Assembly (NCBI GenBank): GCA_001797465.1
Contig: MGPQ01000012.1
Location: 1 to 64,000, forward strand
Direction: 5' to 3'
From: Deltaproteobacteria bacterium GWB2_55_19
GTDB lineage: Bacteria; Desulfobacterota; GWC2-55-46
Length of the DNA: 64,000 bases
A program made the translations under genes and the position numbers. Positions 1-8,972 of this stretch are shown here, piece after piece; the stretch's first letter is position 1; each line of letters opens with the position of its first letter. The notes under the pieces are model-generated. The model saw only the letters and a list, made by a program, of their open reading frames with translations. It had not been told where the DNA came from and made no database searches.

Positions 1-154
1 AAATTTTGTTCATAGTGAGGTGTAGATGTCCAAGAAAGAGTAATTTTAGATCCGGAAGGGAGCCTAATGAAAAGATGGGCGGTTTTTTGCGTGTTTTAGC
101 CGGTGCAGGTTAAGCTTAAAAAGCTCAAAAAAAAAACACCATAAAAAACAAAAA

Positions 155-174
155 GGTTGGACATGGGTTGGACA
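155..174. repeat. Left pair of putative integrase arm sites
   Basis: The nonamer GGTTGGACA occurs at 155-163 and again at 166-174, an 11-bp step. A related pair in the opposite orientation (TGTCCCAA) lies at the other end of the integrase gene. One-turn-spaced, inverted pairs are what the arm-binding domain of a tyrosine recombinase would use. Their role is inferred from position and spacing. The rest of 1-244 holds no gene; a 7-bp hairpin (ACAGGGT/ACCCTGT, 200-227) is the only other structure I see. Confidence 0.4.
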
Positions 175-244
175 AATTGGTAATTAAAGAAAAAAGGCTA
201 CAGGGTAAGACCTTTACAAAACCCTGTAACCACTTGATTTTATC

Positions 245-296
245 GGTGCCGGAGGCGGGGGTCGAACCCGCACGGGATCGCTCCTACGGGATTTTT
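245..296 (-). other. tRNA-Leu 3' fragment, attachment core of integrated element
   Basis: Read on the minus strand, this stretch is the 3' half of a class II tRNA. It shows the 3' side of the anticodon loop and stem (AAAAATCCC), a long variable arm with a GGA/TCC stem, a T arm GCGGG-TTCGACC-CCCGC, and the acceptor strand CTCCGGC followed by ACC. The long variable arm and anticodon-loop remnant fit tRNA-Leu(UAA). No 5' half is present, so this is a displaced 3' end as left by tRNA-targeted integration. The integrase stop codon (296-298) falls at its edge. Confidence 0.7.
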
Positions 297-1540
297 TAGC
301 CCTTCATTTTTATGACTTTAGCCGCCACCGGCTTATCAAGTCCAACTATCAGCCGGAGTTTCTTTTCCCACTTCTTAAGGGCATCTCGCTTTTCCTTGTC
401 ATAGCCGTGCCGGTTGTAGACGGCCAACATCCCTTGAAGCTTGTGCCCAATTACCTTTTCGGCAACTATGTCAGATACCCCAAGCTCGGCAAGCCGTGTG
501 CGAAGGGTTCGCCTGAGATCGTGTGGGGTGAAGGGCTCCTCTATGCCCATTATTTTCCAGTGACGAACGACGGCGCGGGATAGGGCCGCTCGGGTCACTG
601 GTGAGGCGTCCTTGTAGGAGCTTCTAAATACATAATGGCAGTCACTTGAAAATGTCTCGGCCTCCTCTATTACCTCCCTTGCCATAGGGCAGAGCGGGAC
701 CGTGTGAGTCTCTGCCTCTTTCATCCTCCCTGCCGGTATGGTCCAGAAGCCATCCGGGGTGAGTTCTTCCCATGTCATACCGCAGACCTCGCCGGACCTC
801 TGTCCGGTAAGTAGAATCGTTTTAAGGGCCAGTTTTGTAATAACGTATATGTCGACTGCCTTGTTTTTAGTATCCAGGGCAGCCCATACCAGCTTGATCT
901 CCTCATCCGATAAGACCCGGCTTCTGGATTTCTCTTTAGGCTTCCTGATACGAGTGCAAGGTGAGTCCTCGATAATGCCGCGCTCGGCAGCGAAGTTGAA
1001 CAGCCTGCTAAGGACGCTGTGAACGTGGTTTCTTGTAGATTTTGAGCGCTTCTCGATATTGTCAAGAAGAAGGACTATGTCCCTTCGTTTGATATCGGCA
1101 ACCCTGCGCGTGCTCCATACCGAAGCTACATCCTTTTTTAGAATTCGCCGTCTATCTGCGCCTGATTTTTGTTTGCTTAGTTCAACCTCCCAAAACTCCT
1201 CGATGATTTCCTCGACGGTATGGGTTTTCTCCCGCCGTGCAGCGTTATCGAGGTCCCGCTTTTCTCTTAAGGTTCTCGGCCCTTCACCACGGCGCTTATT
1301 TTCAACAAGCTCAGCTCGTAAAGTAGCCGCTTTAATCTCTGTCCAACCCTCCGAGCTCCAACCAAGACCCTCCTCAATTGACTTTCCGTCCACGAAAAGT
1401 CGTATTATGAAATATCGGTCCGGCCGAACGCCATGCTTACGAATCGGGTGCTCGCGGTAACGAACACCCGGATGTTTGCATGACTGCCTCTTTGATATTT
1501 GTTTATCTCCAGTTTTATATTGATTGCCGTTTTGTCCCAA
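296..1540 (-). CDS. P4-type tyrosine recombinase / integrase
   Basis: This 414-residue site-specific recombinase probably integrates and excises a genomic island at a tRNA gene. It has an N-terminal arm-binding region with the usual DUF4102-like start, a central SAM-like core-binding domain, and a C-terminal catalytic domain. The catalytic residues appear complete: Arg in TGQRSGEV, Lys in GRMKEAET, HxxR in PHDLRRT, the second His in IGHKL and Tyr in AVYNRHGY. The gene ends at the tRNA-Leu fragment, the normal place for an integrase of a tRNA-borne element. The listed start is a TTG inside the right arm-type repeat without a clear ribosome site, so the true start may be further in. It looks intact, but no other element genes are nearby. 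Confidence 0.85.
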   Translation of the reverse strand: MGQNGNQYKTGDKQISKRQSCKHPGVRYREHPIRKHGVRPDRYFIIRLFVDGKSIEEGLGWSSEGWTEIKAATLRAELVENKRRGEGPRTLREKRDLDNAARREKTHTVEEIIEEFWEVELSKQKSGADRRRILKKDVASVWSTRRVADIKRRDIVLLLDNIEKRSKSTRNHVHSVLSRLFNFAAERGIIEDSPCTRIRKPKEKSRSRVLSDEEIKLVWAALDTKNKAVDIYVITKLALKTILLTGQRSGEVCGMTWEELTPDGFWTIPAGRMKEAETHTVPLCPMAREVIEEAETFSSDCHYVFRSSYKDASPVTRAALSRAVVRHWKIMGIEEPFTPHDLRRTLRTRLAELGVSDIVAEKVIGHKLQGMLAVYNRHGYDKEKRDALKKWEKKLRLIVGLDKPVAAKVIKMKG

Positions 1541-1551
1541 CTCTGTCCCAA
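1533..1551. repeat. Right pair of putative integrase arm sites
   Basis: TGTCCCAA occurs at 1533-1540 and 1544-1551, an 11-bp step like the left pair but in inverted orientation. The pair spans the proposed integrase start codon, so integrase binding here could also autoregulate the gene. That role is inferred. Confidence 0.4.
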
Positions 1552-1683
1552 GTTTTTAAGTGAAAGAAGGGGTTTTTAAGGGAAGCTATGGGAAGCAATA
1601 TATCGGGGAACCTATTGTTATGTCAAGAGTTTTGTGAAGTTTAAAGAAGGTATGGGAAATAACTTAAAAGTTTATGGGGTGCT

Positions 1684-1718
<35 letters not shown>

Positions 1719-1724
1719 GAATTA

Positions 1725-1760
1725 AAAAATGGGAGTTGGCTGTTGCCAGCTCCCATTTTT
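1725..1760. terminator. Bidirectional intrinsic terminator
   Basis: A 16-bp stem with one G-U pair (AAAAATGGGAGTTGGC against GCCAGCTCCCATTTTT) and a 4-base loop is flanked by A and T runs on the two sides. It would end transcription from the tRNA-Pro side on plus and from the LuxR-type gene on minus. Confidence 0.8.
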
Positions 1761-1820
1761 AATTTCAGGTGGCAGGATACGAAAGCATCCGAGCCGAGCA
1801 AGGGATAGAGAGGAGCGACG

Positions 1821-2366
1821 CTAAACCCCGGGGCTGTTCGAGAACTCGAAGACCTTGCACAGCACCATCGATCTGCTCTTTACGCCGAGTTTTCCCATTA
1901 TTTTTTTTACATGGTTCTTGACCGTATGCTCGCTCAAGGAGAGCGCCGAGGCTATGTCGTGGTTGGAGCCGCCTTTTATAAGCTCCCCGACGACCTGGGT
2001 CTCCCTGTCGGTAAGCCTGAATGAGTCTTGGATCCGCGTCATGTCGACGCCCCCGCGCTTCCTCTGCCTCTCGACTATGACCATCAGGTGGGAGGAGCCC
2101 GAACCCTTCAAAGACGCCCTGTGGAGGTCTACGGTCCTCGTCATCAGCAACTCTCCATGTAGGACGAAGCTTGAGGCAACGGAGCCGGTCTTCCCCCTCT
2201 TGCCGGAGAAGGATAGTATCTCGCGCGGCAGGGCCGCCTTTATCTCCTCTGGAGGGGCCTTGAGTATCTCTCCGGCCTCTCTGTTAAGGAATACAAGCTC
2301 GCCTTTGGCGTCGAATACGAGTATCCCCGGAGGCCTCTTCCTCTGGATTATTGGATCGAGGTCCAT
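1821..2366 (-). CDS. PAS-LuxR transcriptional regulator
   Basis: This small two-domain regulator has an N-terminal PAS-like sensor (PPGILVFDAKGELVFLNREA onwards) and a C-terminal GerE/LuxR helix-turn-helix. The HTH reads LTDRETQVVGELIKGGSNHD then SLSEHTVKNHVKKIM, with the conserved LTxRE and VKNH positions. There is no receiver domain, so it would sense a ligand or redox state directly in the cytoplasm. I chose ATG at 2366 because AAAGG lies 7 bases upstream; a GTG ten codons earlier (2396) has no ribosome site. It is divergent from the PilZ gene. The ligand and targets are unknown. Confidence 0.8.
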   Translation of the reverse strand: MDLDPIIQRKRPPGILVFDAKGELVFLNREAGEILKAPPEEIKAALPREILSFSGKRGKTGSVASSFVLHGELLMTRTVDLHRASLKGSGSSHLMVIVERQRKRGGVDMTRIQDSFRLTDRETQVVGELIKGGSNHDIASALSLSEHTVKNHVKKIMGKLGVKSRSMVLCKVFEFSNSPGV

Positions 2367-2454
2367 GCGATGGCCTTTGGCGAGGTTAGATTTCACAATA
2401 TATTCAATCTATGCCATGATGGATGTTGTGTCAAGGAAAACCCCGACTCACGGA

Positions 2455-2483
2455 TTGACATTTCAGGCAGGAAGTAATATAAA
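2455..2483 (+). promoter_or_regulatory. Sigma-70 promoter of the PilZ gene
   Basis: TTGACA (2455-2460), a 17-base spacer and TATAAA (2478-2483) make a near-consensus promoter about 50 bases ahead of the PilZ start. It lies between two divergent genes and faces plus. Confidence 0.65.
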
Positions 2484-2531
2484 CAACAGAGATGTGAATG
2501 CGATCCCTACGGCGTTGCCTGAGGAGGGCGA

Positions 2532-2798
2532 TTGAAAAAAAGGGCGTTTCCCCGCACCGAATATAACAGAAAAGGGCTCTGCGAGACCGGGCAGGGGGCT
2601 GATGTCTTCGAGACCGAGATAATCAACTTGAGCCAGGCCGGGGCCTGCATCAAGGCCGACAGGGACCTCGCTCCAGGCACCGTCGTCCGCCTCATGCTGA
2701 CGATAAAAGATTCCGTCATCCAGTACCCGTGCCTCGCCGAGGTGAAGTGGGCGAGCCAGGGGCGAGGATGCACGGCCGGGCTCGAGTTCCTCATATAG
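2532..2798 (+). CDS. PilZ-domain protein, likely c-di-GMP binding
   Basis: This 88-residue stand-alone PilZ domain carries the two ligand motifs: an RxxxR-type basic motif near the N terminus (KKRAFPRTEYNRKG) and NLSQAGACI for the D/NxSxxG motif. The last strands (AEVKWASQGRGCTAGLEFL) complete the barrel. The start is a TTG preceded by GAGGAGGG, a strong ribosome site. PilZ proteins bind cyclic di-GMP and act on motility or exopolysaccharide by protein contact. The partner cannot be told from the neighbours, although a type IV pilus cluster lies 41 kb away. Confidence 0.8.
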   Translation: MKKRAFPRTEYNRKGLCETGQGADVFETEIINLSQAGACIKADRDLAPGTVVRLMLTIKDSVIQYPCLAEVKWASQGRGCTAGLEFLI

Positions 2799-3084
2799 AA
2801 TCGGGTCCAAACCTGGTCCGCCTGTTGCTTGCTAATAAAAAAGCAGTGCCTTTCGTTTTTATTTCCTCTATTCATTTGATAATACCTGTCAAAGGCTATC
2901 TGAATTTTCCATCCATCGAAGTGAGCGTGAAGTCTTCTTCACACCTGCCCGGCCTTTAAGCCCTCCCTTTCTGCGTTAGTGCGCCTTGTCCCCGGCCTTG
3001 ACCCTCGCGTAGTTATAGTGTTAATATTTTTCGGCTCTTACGCCGATTGCACCTGTCATACTCAGATAAGGGAGGGGGCAGCGG

Positions 3085-5421
3085 ATGCCGGGGGGACCTC
3101 GGTCTCCAGCCTTTAAAATGTCCAAGCGAAACCACATCCTGAATGCCGTAGCGATAGCCGTCATTTTTATCGCGGGGGCGTGCATACGCCTCATCCCGTG
3201 GGATAACTTCGTTACCAGCACTGGCATTTACTTTCTGGAAGCCGACAACTACGAGCACTTCAGGAAGGTCCGCGTCCTCTTAGAGCAGTTCCCGAGCATA
3301 CCCGATCATGACTTCTACATGGGCTTCCCAATCGGCACCGGCAACATCTGGGCCCCGCTCACCGACTTTTCCTTCGCCGTCATAATAAAGCTCTTATCAC
3401 TGCTCCCGTCAATAAATGGCGACATAGCCTATATCCTCGCTGTCCTGCCGCCTTTCGTCGGCACGCTCGCCGTCATCCCGCTCTATTTATGGTGCAAAGA
3501 GACGTTCGGGTGCAAGGCCGCGCTTATCGCGTCAATCATATTCATATTGCTCCCGGCGCACATATTCACGACTGTCGTGGGGAGACCCGATAACGAGCTA
3601 TTCGAGCCGATATGGGCAGGTATAACCTTCTGCCTCTACGCGCTTTCCGCGTCGGAAGCTGAAAAAGGAGAACCCTCTGGGAAAAGGCTCGTCGTATTGT
3701 CCGCGCTCGCCGGGCTCTCCGCCGCAGTCTCGCTCTTGTATTGGAGGGGCGCCGTCATCTGGTGGTCGATACTCGGCCTCTATTCGGTTGCAATGGTATT
3801 CGGTTACTCATTCAAGGACGGGAAGAGGTGGGTCGGTTTCTTTATATCAGGCGCAGTCGCCTTCTTTACAATGGCCTTTGTTATAGCATTCGTCCTCGTC
3901 TTCAACCCGTTCAGCCTGAAGGGCGGGACAGAGTTTAATGTGGTCTCGTGGTTCCATGTCATAACCGCGCTCCTTGCCGTAGCGTCATTGGGCGCGCTCG
4001 CGCTTGCGGTCTACCTTAAAAAGGAAAGGTCAGCCGGGCTTGGAAAGGCCGCGGTTGCAGGGATAGCCCTCTTATCCGCCGTCATTATAATATTCGCCTT
4101 TGTCGCGCCTTCCTTTTTCAAAGGCATAACCGAAGGGCTCGGGGTCGTCGGAGGCGGAAACAAGTGGACCTCGACTATCGCGCAGTACAAGCCGCTTCTC
4201 TTTGCCAACGGACGGTTTGGCATAAAGGAGCCGCTGGTATTCTCGACCATATTCCTCTTCATTAGCCCGATAGCCCTTTTCTCGCTCTCCAGACAGTGGA
4301 GGCGTGCCTCCGCGGCATCTCTGTTCTTCGTCTTTGCCGGGTGGACGCTCCTTGCGGTTACGCTCATAAACGGCAGGTATGAGAACGTCTACACTTTGAT
4401 TGTAGCGGGCGCTGGCGGCGTCTTCCTAAGCTCTGTCGGAGGATTGATCGAGGCGCGTGTGGACGGCGCAAAGGGCAGGGCCGCAGGGACGAGCGCAATC
4501 GTTGCGCTTGTCATAGTCGGCCTGCTACCGTCCGTCTCATTCTACAAGGGCCTGCCGCATACCGGACCGTTCCTTATCCAGGGGGACCTCGAAGATACGC
4601 TCTTCTGGATCAGAGACAACACTTCTGCGACAAGCAACTACCTCTATCCCCAGGAGAAACCAGAGTACGGCGTCCTCGCCCAGTGGGAGTTCGGGGGCTG
4701 GATAGAGGCAATGGCAAAGAGGCCTTCCGTCGCGACTGTGATGGGGACCGAGACCCACGGCATGAAAGAGTCCGCCGGGTTTTATCTCGCTACCGACGAG
4801 CGAGAGTTCCTGAAAATTATCGACGACAACGGCGTTAAATATTTCATCCTCTCAAAGACGCTCGCTGACTTGCCGGAATACGCCGCTATCATCGGCGAGG
4901 ACCCGACTGGATACGTGAACAGGAAGGTCCTGCCCGACGGCTCTGAGACAATAGAGACAGGGCAGAGGTTTTTCGACCTCTTGACGACGAGCCTCTACCT
5001 TAACGACGGGCAGAGGGCGGCGTCTCCGATACCGTTTAGAAGCGTGCCCGGCGTAAGGCTCGTATACGAGTCCAACGGCCAGTCGGATTTCAAGGGCCTG
5101 CCTCAGGAGGTCAAGAAGTACAAGGTATTCGAGCGGGTCAAGGGCGCGATAGTAAAGGGCGCGGCGAGGCCCGGCGAGCCGGTTGCGATGGCCGGGCTCG
5201 TTATGACCAACACCGGCAGGAAGTTCTTCGTCACAGGCGATACCTCGGCCGACAGCGAGGGCGTCTTTTATCTCAGCTTTTTTTACCCTAACGTGGATAT
5301 GAGGGCCGGCAAGACCGGCATAGTAAGCGGCTACGTCGTGCAGGTCGGCAAAAAAAAGTACGACCTGCAGGTTTCTGAAAAAGACATCCTTGAGGGGAAT
5401 GTGATATTATTCGGGAAGTAA
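3085..5421 (+). CDS. STT3/PglB-like oligosaccharyltransferase
   Basis: This 778-residue integral membrane GT-C enzyme resembles the catalytic subunit of N-oligosaccharyltransferases, which move a lipid-linked glycan to Asn of exported proteins. The N-terminal half is hydrophobic, with an acidic motif in the first external loop (EADNYEH, Asp54) and a second at GRPDNE (Asp169). The C-terminal soluble part carries QWEFGGWI near residue 533 where the family has WWDYGYxI. Start ATG 3085 follows GGGAGGGGG; Met12 has no ribosome site. No glycan-assembly or flippase genes adjoin it. The family is clear at the motif level; substrate and whether it acts on proteins are unknown. The 286 bases before it (2799-3084) hold no gene. 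Confidence 0.75.
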   Translation: MPGGPRSPAFKMSKRNHILNAVAIAVIFIAGACIRLIPWDNFVTSTGIYFLEADNYEHFRKVRVLLEQFPSIPDHDFYMGFPIGTGNIWAPLTDFSFAVIIKLLSLLPSINGDIAYILAVLPPFVGTLAVIPLYLWCKETFGCKAALIASIIFILLPAHIFTTVVGRPDNELFEPIWAGITFCLYALSASEAEKGEPSGKRLVVLSALAGLSAAVSLLYWRGAVIWWSILGLYSVAMVFGYSFKDGKRWVGFFISGAVAFFTMAFVIAFVLVFNPFSLKGGTEFNVVSWFHVITALLAVASLGALALAVYLKKERSAGLGKAAVAGIALLSAVIIIFAFVAPSFFKGITEGLGVVGGGNKWTSTIAQYKPLLFANGRFGIKEPLVFSTIFLFISPIALFSLSRQWRRASAASLFFVFAGWTLLAVTLINGRYENVYTLIVAGAGGVFLSSVGGLIEARVDGAKGRAAGTSAIVALVIVGLLPSVSFYKGLPHTGPFLIQGDLEDTLFWIRDNTSATSNYLYPQEKPEYGVLAQWEFGGWIEAMAKRPSVATVMGTETHGMKESAGFYLATDEREFLKIIDDNGVKYFILSKTLADLPEYAAIIGEDPTGYVNRKVLPDGSETIETGQRFFDLLTTSLYLNDGQRAASPIPFRSVPGVRLVYESNGQSDFKGLPQEVKKYKVFERVKGAIVKGAARPGEPVAMAGLVMTNTGRKFFVTGDTSADSEGVFYLSFFYPNVDMRAGKTGIVSGYVVQVGKKKYDLQVSEKDILEGNVILFGK

Positions 5422-5447
5422 TGCCGTAAAGATTTCCATTTTATAAT

Positions 5448-5465
5448 CCCCCTTTAGAAAGGGGG
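5448..5465. repeat. C/G-run palindrome
   Basis: CCCCCTTT and AAAGGGGG form a near-perfect palindrome between the STT3 and pyrophosphatase genes. Similar C-run/G-run hairpins occur near 40.43 kb and 59.96 kb, so it is probably a dispersed repeat. It lacks a T run for termination on plus. Confidence 0.45.
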
Positions 5466-5488
5466 GGAGGAAGAGACATCGGACGCTT

Positions 5489-7129
5489 ATGCCGCTTAAA
5501 GACCAGACATTCGTAATAGGCCACAAGAACCCCGACACGGACTCGATCTGCTCGGCCATAGGCCTCGCTGAGCTTAAAAGGCTCGAAGGCCATTTAAACG
5601 TATGCGCCGCGAGGGCCGGCGACATAAACCCGCAAACGTCCTTCATACTCGATTACTTCAAGGCAGACGCCCCGAGATACCTCCCCAACGTATACCCGAA
5701 GGCCTCGGACGTCATGTCGACCGGTGTCGTTAAGGTCGGAGGTGCGACGCCGCTCCTCAAGGTCATGGACCTCATGAGGGAGGAGAAGATAAGGTTCATC
5801 CCTGTTGTCGACCCTGACGGGAGGCCCGAAGGCGCGCTGACGCTCATGGATCTCGCGAGAAAACACATGCTGGAAACCGACGGACAGCGGGAGGTGACTA
5901 CCACGCTCCCCAACATCGCCTCAACGCTCGACGCCGAGATAGCGCTCGACTTCATAGGGAGCGAGGACCGGACCTTTTCCTTCTTTGTCGGCGCTATGGG
6001 TGTGGAATCTTTCCTCAATATCCTCGGCAAGAGCGACCCGAGGGGTTCCGCCGTTATAGTCGGAGACAGGGCGGAGATACAGCGGACGTCCATTGAGAAG
6101 GGCGTCGGCCTACTCATCATAACCGGCGGGTTCAGGGCAGGCGCCGACGTACTCGATGAAGCCCGCGCCAAAGGCGTAAGCATTATAATAACGCCTTTGG
6201 ATACTGCTACGGCGGCCCAGCTCGTGCGCCTCTCCACCCCGGCGAGGAGGGTCGTCGGAAGATACGAGAGCGCGTCACCCGACGAGCTCGCAACCGACCT
6301 TAAACTCAGGCTCGGAAACTCGACAGGCATAATCGTAGTAGATTCAGACGGCAGGATGATAGGGATAGTGACGAAAACTAATATTCTGCGCCCGCCGTCC
6401 TTGAACCTCATACTCGTCGACCATAACGAATTATCGCAGGCCGTCGACGGCGCCGAGACCGTCAACATCATAGAGGTCATCGACCACCACAGGATCGGCA
6501 ACTTCCACACGGTCCACCCGATACCATTTATCTGCGCGCCGGTCGGCTCGACCTCAACGCTCGTAGCCGAGCTCTTCAGGAGAAAGGGCCTGTTGATAAG
6601 GAAGGAGATCGCCGGGTTGCTCCTCGGAGGCGTTCTCTCGGATACCGTCATACTGAAATCCCCCACTACGACCCAAAGGGACAGGGATATAGTCGGATGG
6701 CTTGAGGATAAAACAGGGCTCGACCACAGGGCCTTCGGGACCGCCATATTCTCATCGACCTCGAGCCTCAAGGGGAGAGGCGCCGAGGCGGCGGTTGGAG
6801 GGGACTTCAAGGTCTTTGAGGCGAAAGGGCGCAAGTTCGGGATAGGCCAGTTCGAGACCATAGGGTTCGAGGAGTTCCATGAGGAGAGGCTGAAACTAAA
6901 GGACGAGCTCCTCAAAATCAAGGACAAGAAGGACCTGAAGCTCTCGGCCGTGCTCGTAACCGACATAGTCATGGGCACTTCCCTCTTCCTCGCCGTAGGC
7001 GAAAAGGAGGTTATGCTGAAGCTCGACTACCCGAAGGTCGACGACGGCGTATATGAGCTTAAGAACGTCTTATCGAGAAAGAAGCAGGTCGTGCCGCACA
7101 TCCTCGGCGTATTCAACGCGGCCTATTGA
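5489..7129 (+). CDS. ppaC: CBS/DRTGG-domain manganese-dependent inorganic pyrophosphatase
   Basis: This cytoplasmic family II pyrophosphatase hydrolyses PPi to two phosphates and pulls biosynthetic reactions forward, including ATP sulfurylase in this window. The DHH catalytic domain begins with GHKNPDTDS (residues 11-19) and resumes with VDHNE and IDHHRIG (about 332), SDTVILKSPTTT and the C-terminal DHHA2 part (SRKKQ). Two CBS domains, split around a DRTGG domain, are inserted between these blocks (about residues 70-300). At 546 residues it is the long, nucleotide-regulated form, in which adenine nucleotides bound to the CBS pair inhibit or activate. The motifs look complete. Confidence 0.92.
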   Translation: MPLKDQTFVIGHKNPDTDSICSAIGLAELKRLEGHLNVCAARAGDINPQTSFILDYFKADAPRYLPNVYPKASDVMSTGVVKVGGATPLLKVMDLMREEKIRFIPVVDPDGRPEGALTLMDLARKHMLETDGQREVTTTLPNIASTLDAEIALDFIGSEDRTFSFFVGAMGVESFLNILGKSDPRGSAVIVGDRAEIQRTSIEKGVGLLIITGGFRAGADVLDEARAKGVSIIITPLDTATAAQLVRLSTPARRVVGRYESASPDELATDLKLRLGNSTGIIVVDSDGRMIGIVTKTNILRPPSLNLILVDHNELSQAVDGAETVNIIEVIDHHRIGNFHTVHPIPFICAPVGSTSTLVAELFRRKGLLIRKEIAGLLLGGVLSDTVILKSPTTTQRDRDIVGWLEDKTGLDHRAFGTAIFSSTSSLKGRGAEAAVGGDFKVFEAKGRKFGIGQFETIGFEEFHEERLKLKDELLKIKDKKDLKLSAVLVTDIVMGTSLFLAVGEKEVMLKLDYPKVDDGVYELKNVLSRKKQVVPHILGVFNAAY

Positions 7130-7252
7130 TTGCGTTCTCGCGCCGGAGGCCCGATACTCAAGTCACATCCGGTTAATCAAATCCTTTTTATAATCGCATG
7201 GACTGTGCTATAAAACCCTTAAAAATCGACAGGCTAGCTGAACCGTTCATTG

Positions 7253-7561
7253 ATGTCAAACGACCTTACGGCAAGGCAGAGGATAATCGAGGCGCTCAAG
7301 GGCGGGATGCTGACAGCAAAGGACATCTCGAAGGCAGTCGGCCTTAAGGAGAAGGAGGTCATCGACCACCTCCCGCACGTGGCGAAGTCCGTTGAGGCGA
7401 GGAAGGGCGAGTGGGGCTCATTTGTTGTCGAGCCAGCCAGGTGCCTTGACTGCGGGTTCGTATTCAGGAAGAGGGAAAGGCTTAAAAGCCCAGGCAAATG
7501 CCCTATATGCAGAGGGGAAGGCATAGCTGAAGCGCGCTACGGGATAGTCGATGAGGAATAG
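7253..7561 (+). CDS. HTH-zinc ribbon regulator
   Basis: This protein of about 102 residues starts with a winged-helix-like segment (LTARQRIIEALKGGMLTAKD, then ISKAVGLKEKEVIDHLPHV). It ends in a zinc ribbon with paired cysteines CLDCG and CPICRG. The architecture matches small predicted transcriptional regulators of the COG3357 type, whose targets are mostly unknown. A TTG precedes the ATG by one codon; I took the ATG. Its end overlaps the reading frame ahead of the outer-membrane protein gene, so the two may be co-transcribed. The preceding 120 bases hold no gene. Confidence 0.7.
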   Translation: MSNDLTARQRIIEALKGGMLTAKDISKAVGLKEKEVIDHLPHVAKSVEARKGEWGSFVVEPARCLDCGFVFRKRERLKSPGKCPICRGEGIAEARYGIVDEE

Positions 7562-7592
7562 GGCATCTTTAAACCTTAAAAAGGAGAGTTGG

Positions 7593-8510
7593 ATGAGACC
7601 GGGTCCAGGGAAGCTTCTACTGCCAATAGTCTTATTTTTAGTCTTCGCGACGGCCATGACCGCCTCGGCTGAAATAAAGCCGGAGTTCAAACTGAGCGCC
7701 GGGTACAGGTCTGACGAGCTTATGTGGAATATCTCAGGATACCCCTCAGGATGTTGTCCGAACATACTCTCGGAGTTGCAGTGGAAGGACCTCCAAAGCT
7801 TTAACGTCAAGGCCTCGATGAACGCCGATATCGGGAAACTCTTTTACGCGAGGGCCTCAGCCGACTACGGGTTCATGTTCGCCGGAGACAACCAGGACTC
7901 CGATTACGACGGCGACAACAGGACCTTTGAGTTCTCGCGCTCGGACAACGGAGCCGATGCCGGCAGTCTCTACGACCTCTCAGCCGGTGTCGGATATGTA
8001 ATAAGGCCGAGGAAGTCCGATACCGCGTTCATACCGATGATAGGGTACTCCTATCACAAGCAGGACCTGACCATTACCGACGGGTATCAGACCCGGCCTC
8101 CGACCGGCTCGTTCGCGGGCCTTGAGAGCTCATACGACGCGCGCTGGAAAGGCCCCTGGGCCGGTATTGACCTGATATTTTATAGGGACAGGTGGACGAT
8201 ATCAACGGCCTTCGAGTACCACGTCATCGACTACTACGCCGAGGCGGACTGGAACTTAAGGGACGACTTCGAACACCCCGTCAGCTTCGAGCACGTGGCC
8301 GACGGCGACGGCTTCGTAGCCTCGATAAACGCTGATTACAAACTCTCCAATAACTGGTCCTTTGGAGGCGCCTTCGACTACCAGGACTTCCAGACTGAGC
8401 CCGGAGTAGACAGGACGTTCATGACGGACGGGACTGAGCCGGAGACGCGGCTTAACGAGGTCGTCTGGTCCTCGTACGCGCTCCTCATGTCCATTAAATA
8501 CGCCTTCTGA
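7593..8510 (+). CDS. Outer-membrane beta-barrel protein
   Basis: A signal peptide (hydrophobic stretch LLLPIVLFLVFATAM, cleavage after TASA) precedes about 280 residues of alternating strands rich in Tyr, Trp, Asp and Gly. The protein ends in a terminal aromatic residue (SIKYAF), typical of BAM-assembled barrels. The early segment with CCPNILSELQWKDL recalls the Protochlamydia outer-membrane protein/omptin-like family, but I would not insist on that. Start ATG 7593 follows AAGGAGAG; a longer frame starting at 7551 has no ribosome site. The transported substrate or enzyme activity is unknown. Confidence 0.7.
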   Translation: MRPGPGKLLLPIVLFLVFATAMTASAEIKPEFKLSAGYRSDELMWNISGYPSGCCPNILSELQWKDLQSFNVKASMNADIGKLFYARASADYGFMFAGDNQDSDYDGDNRTFEFSRSDNGADAGSLYDLSAGVGYVIRPRKSDTAFIPMIGYSYHKQDLTITDGYQTRPPTGSFAGLESSYDARWKGPWAGIDLIFYRDRWTISTAFEYHVIDYYAEADWNLRDDFEHPVSFEHVADGDGFVASINADYKLSNNWSFGGAFDYQDFQTEPGVDRTFMTDGTEPETRLNEVVWSSYALLMSIKYAF

Positions 8511-8531
8511 GCCTTTTGAAAAGGAGGATAT

Positions 8532-8927
8532 ATGAATAACGCTTATCTGTCTGTTTTTTTTGCCTTAGCGTTTGCTGTCCCTGCTGTCTCATCTGCGGCG
8601 CCTTTGATAGACAAGGCCTCTGCCGAGTGCATGGGGTGTCACGAGGAGGTAGAGGGTGATTTTGAGCATACAGGCGGCGCCGGCCACGCGGTAGGCGACG
8701 ACTACTCGCTTGCGGCCTCAAAGAACCCAGGGCTCGTAAAGCCGTCAAAGTTGAGCGCGTCCATCAGGCTCGTCGGAGGCAACATCTCCTGCATAACCTG
8801 CCACATCGCCTATGACGAAGACACACACGAGGCCCTTGCCGCCCAAAGGGCCTCTTCAGCCGTAGACCCGATGCTCTCGGTCGATAATACGGCAAGCGGG
8901 CTTTGCGCCGCCTGCCACGCCAAGTGA
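8532..8927 (+). CDS. Triheme c-type cytochrome
   Basis: This exported protein of 131 residues has a signal peptide ending near VSSAA and three heme c attachment motifs: CMGCH (33-37), CITCH (87-91) and CAACH (125-129). Further histidines (HTGGAGHAV) could be distal ligands. The start has a strong AAAAGGAGG site. It would carry electrons in the periplasm, as small multihemes do in metal- and sulfur-respiring Deltaproteobacteria. The adjacent outer-membrane barrel is suggestive of a shared route across the envelope, but a porin-cytochrome pairing is only inference. Confidence 0.85.
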   Translation: MNNAYLSVFFALAFAVPAVSSAAPLIDKASAECMGCHEEVEGDFEHTGGAGHAVGDDYSLAASKNPGLVKPSKLSASIRLVGGNISCITCHIAYDEDTHEALAAQRASSAVDPMLSVDNTASGLCAACHAK

Positions 8928-8972
8928 CCCTCCGGCGGCGTTCAAATCAAGTGCGCCGCATTCCACATTGAA

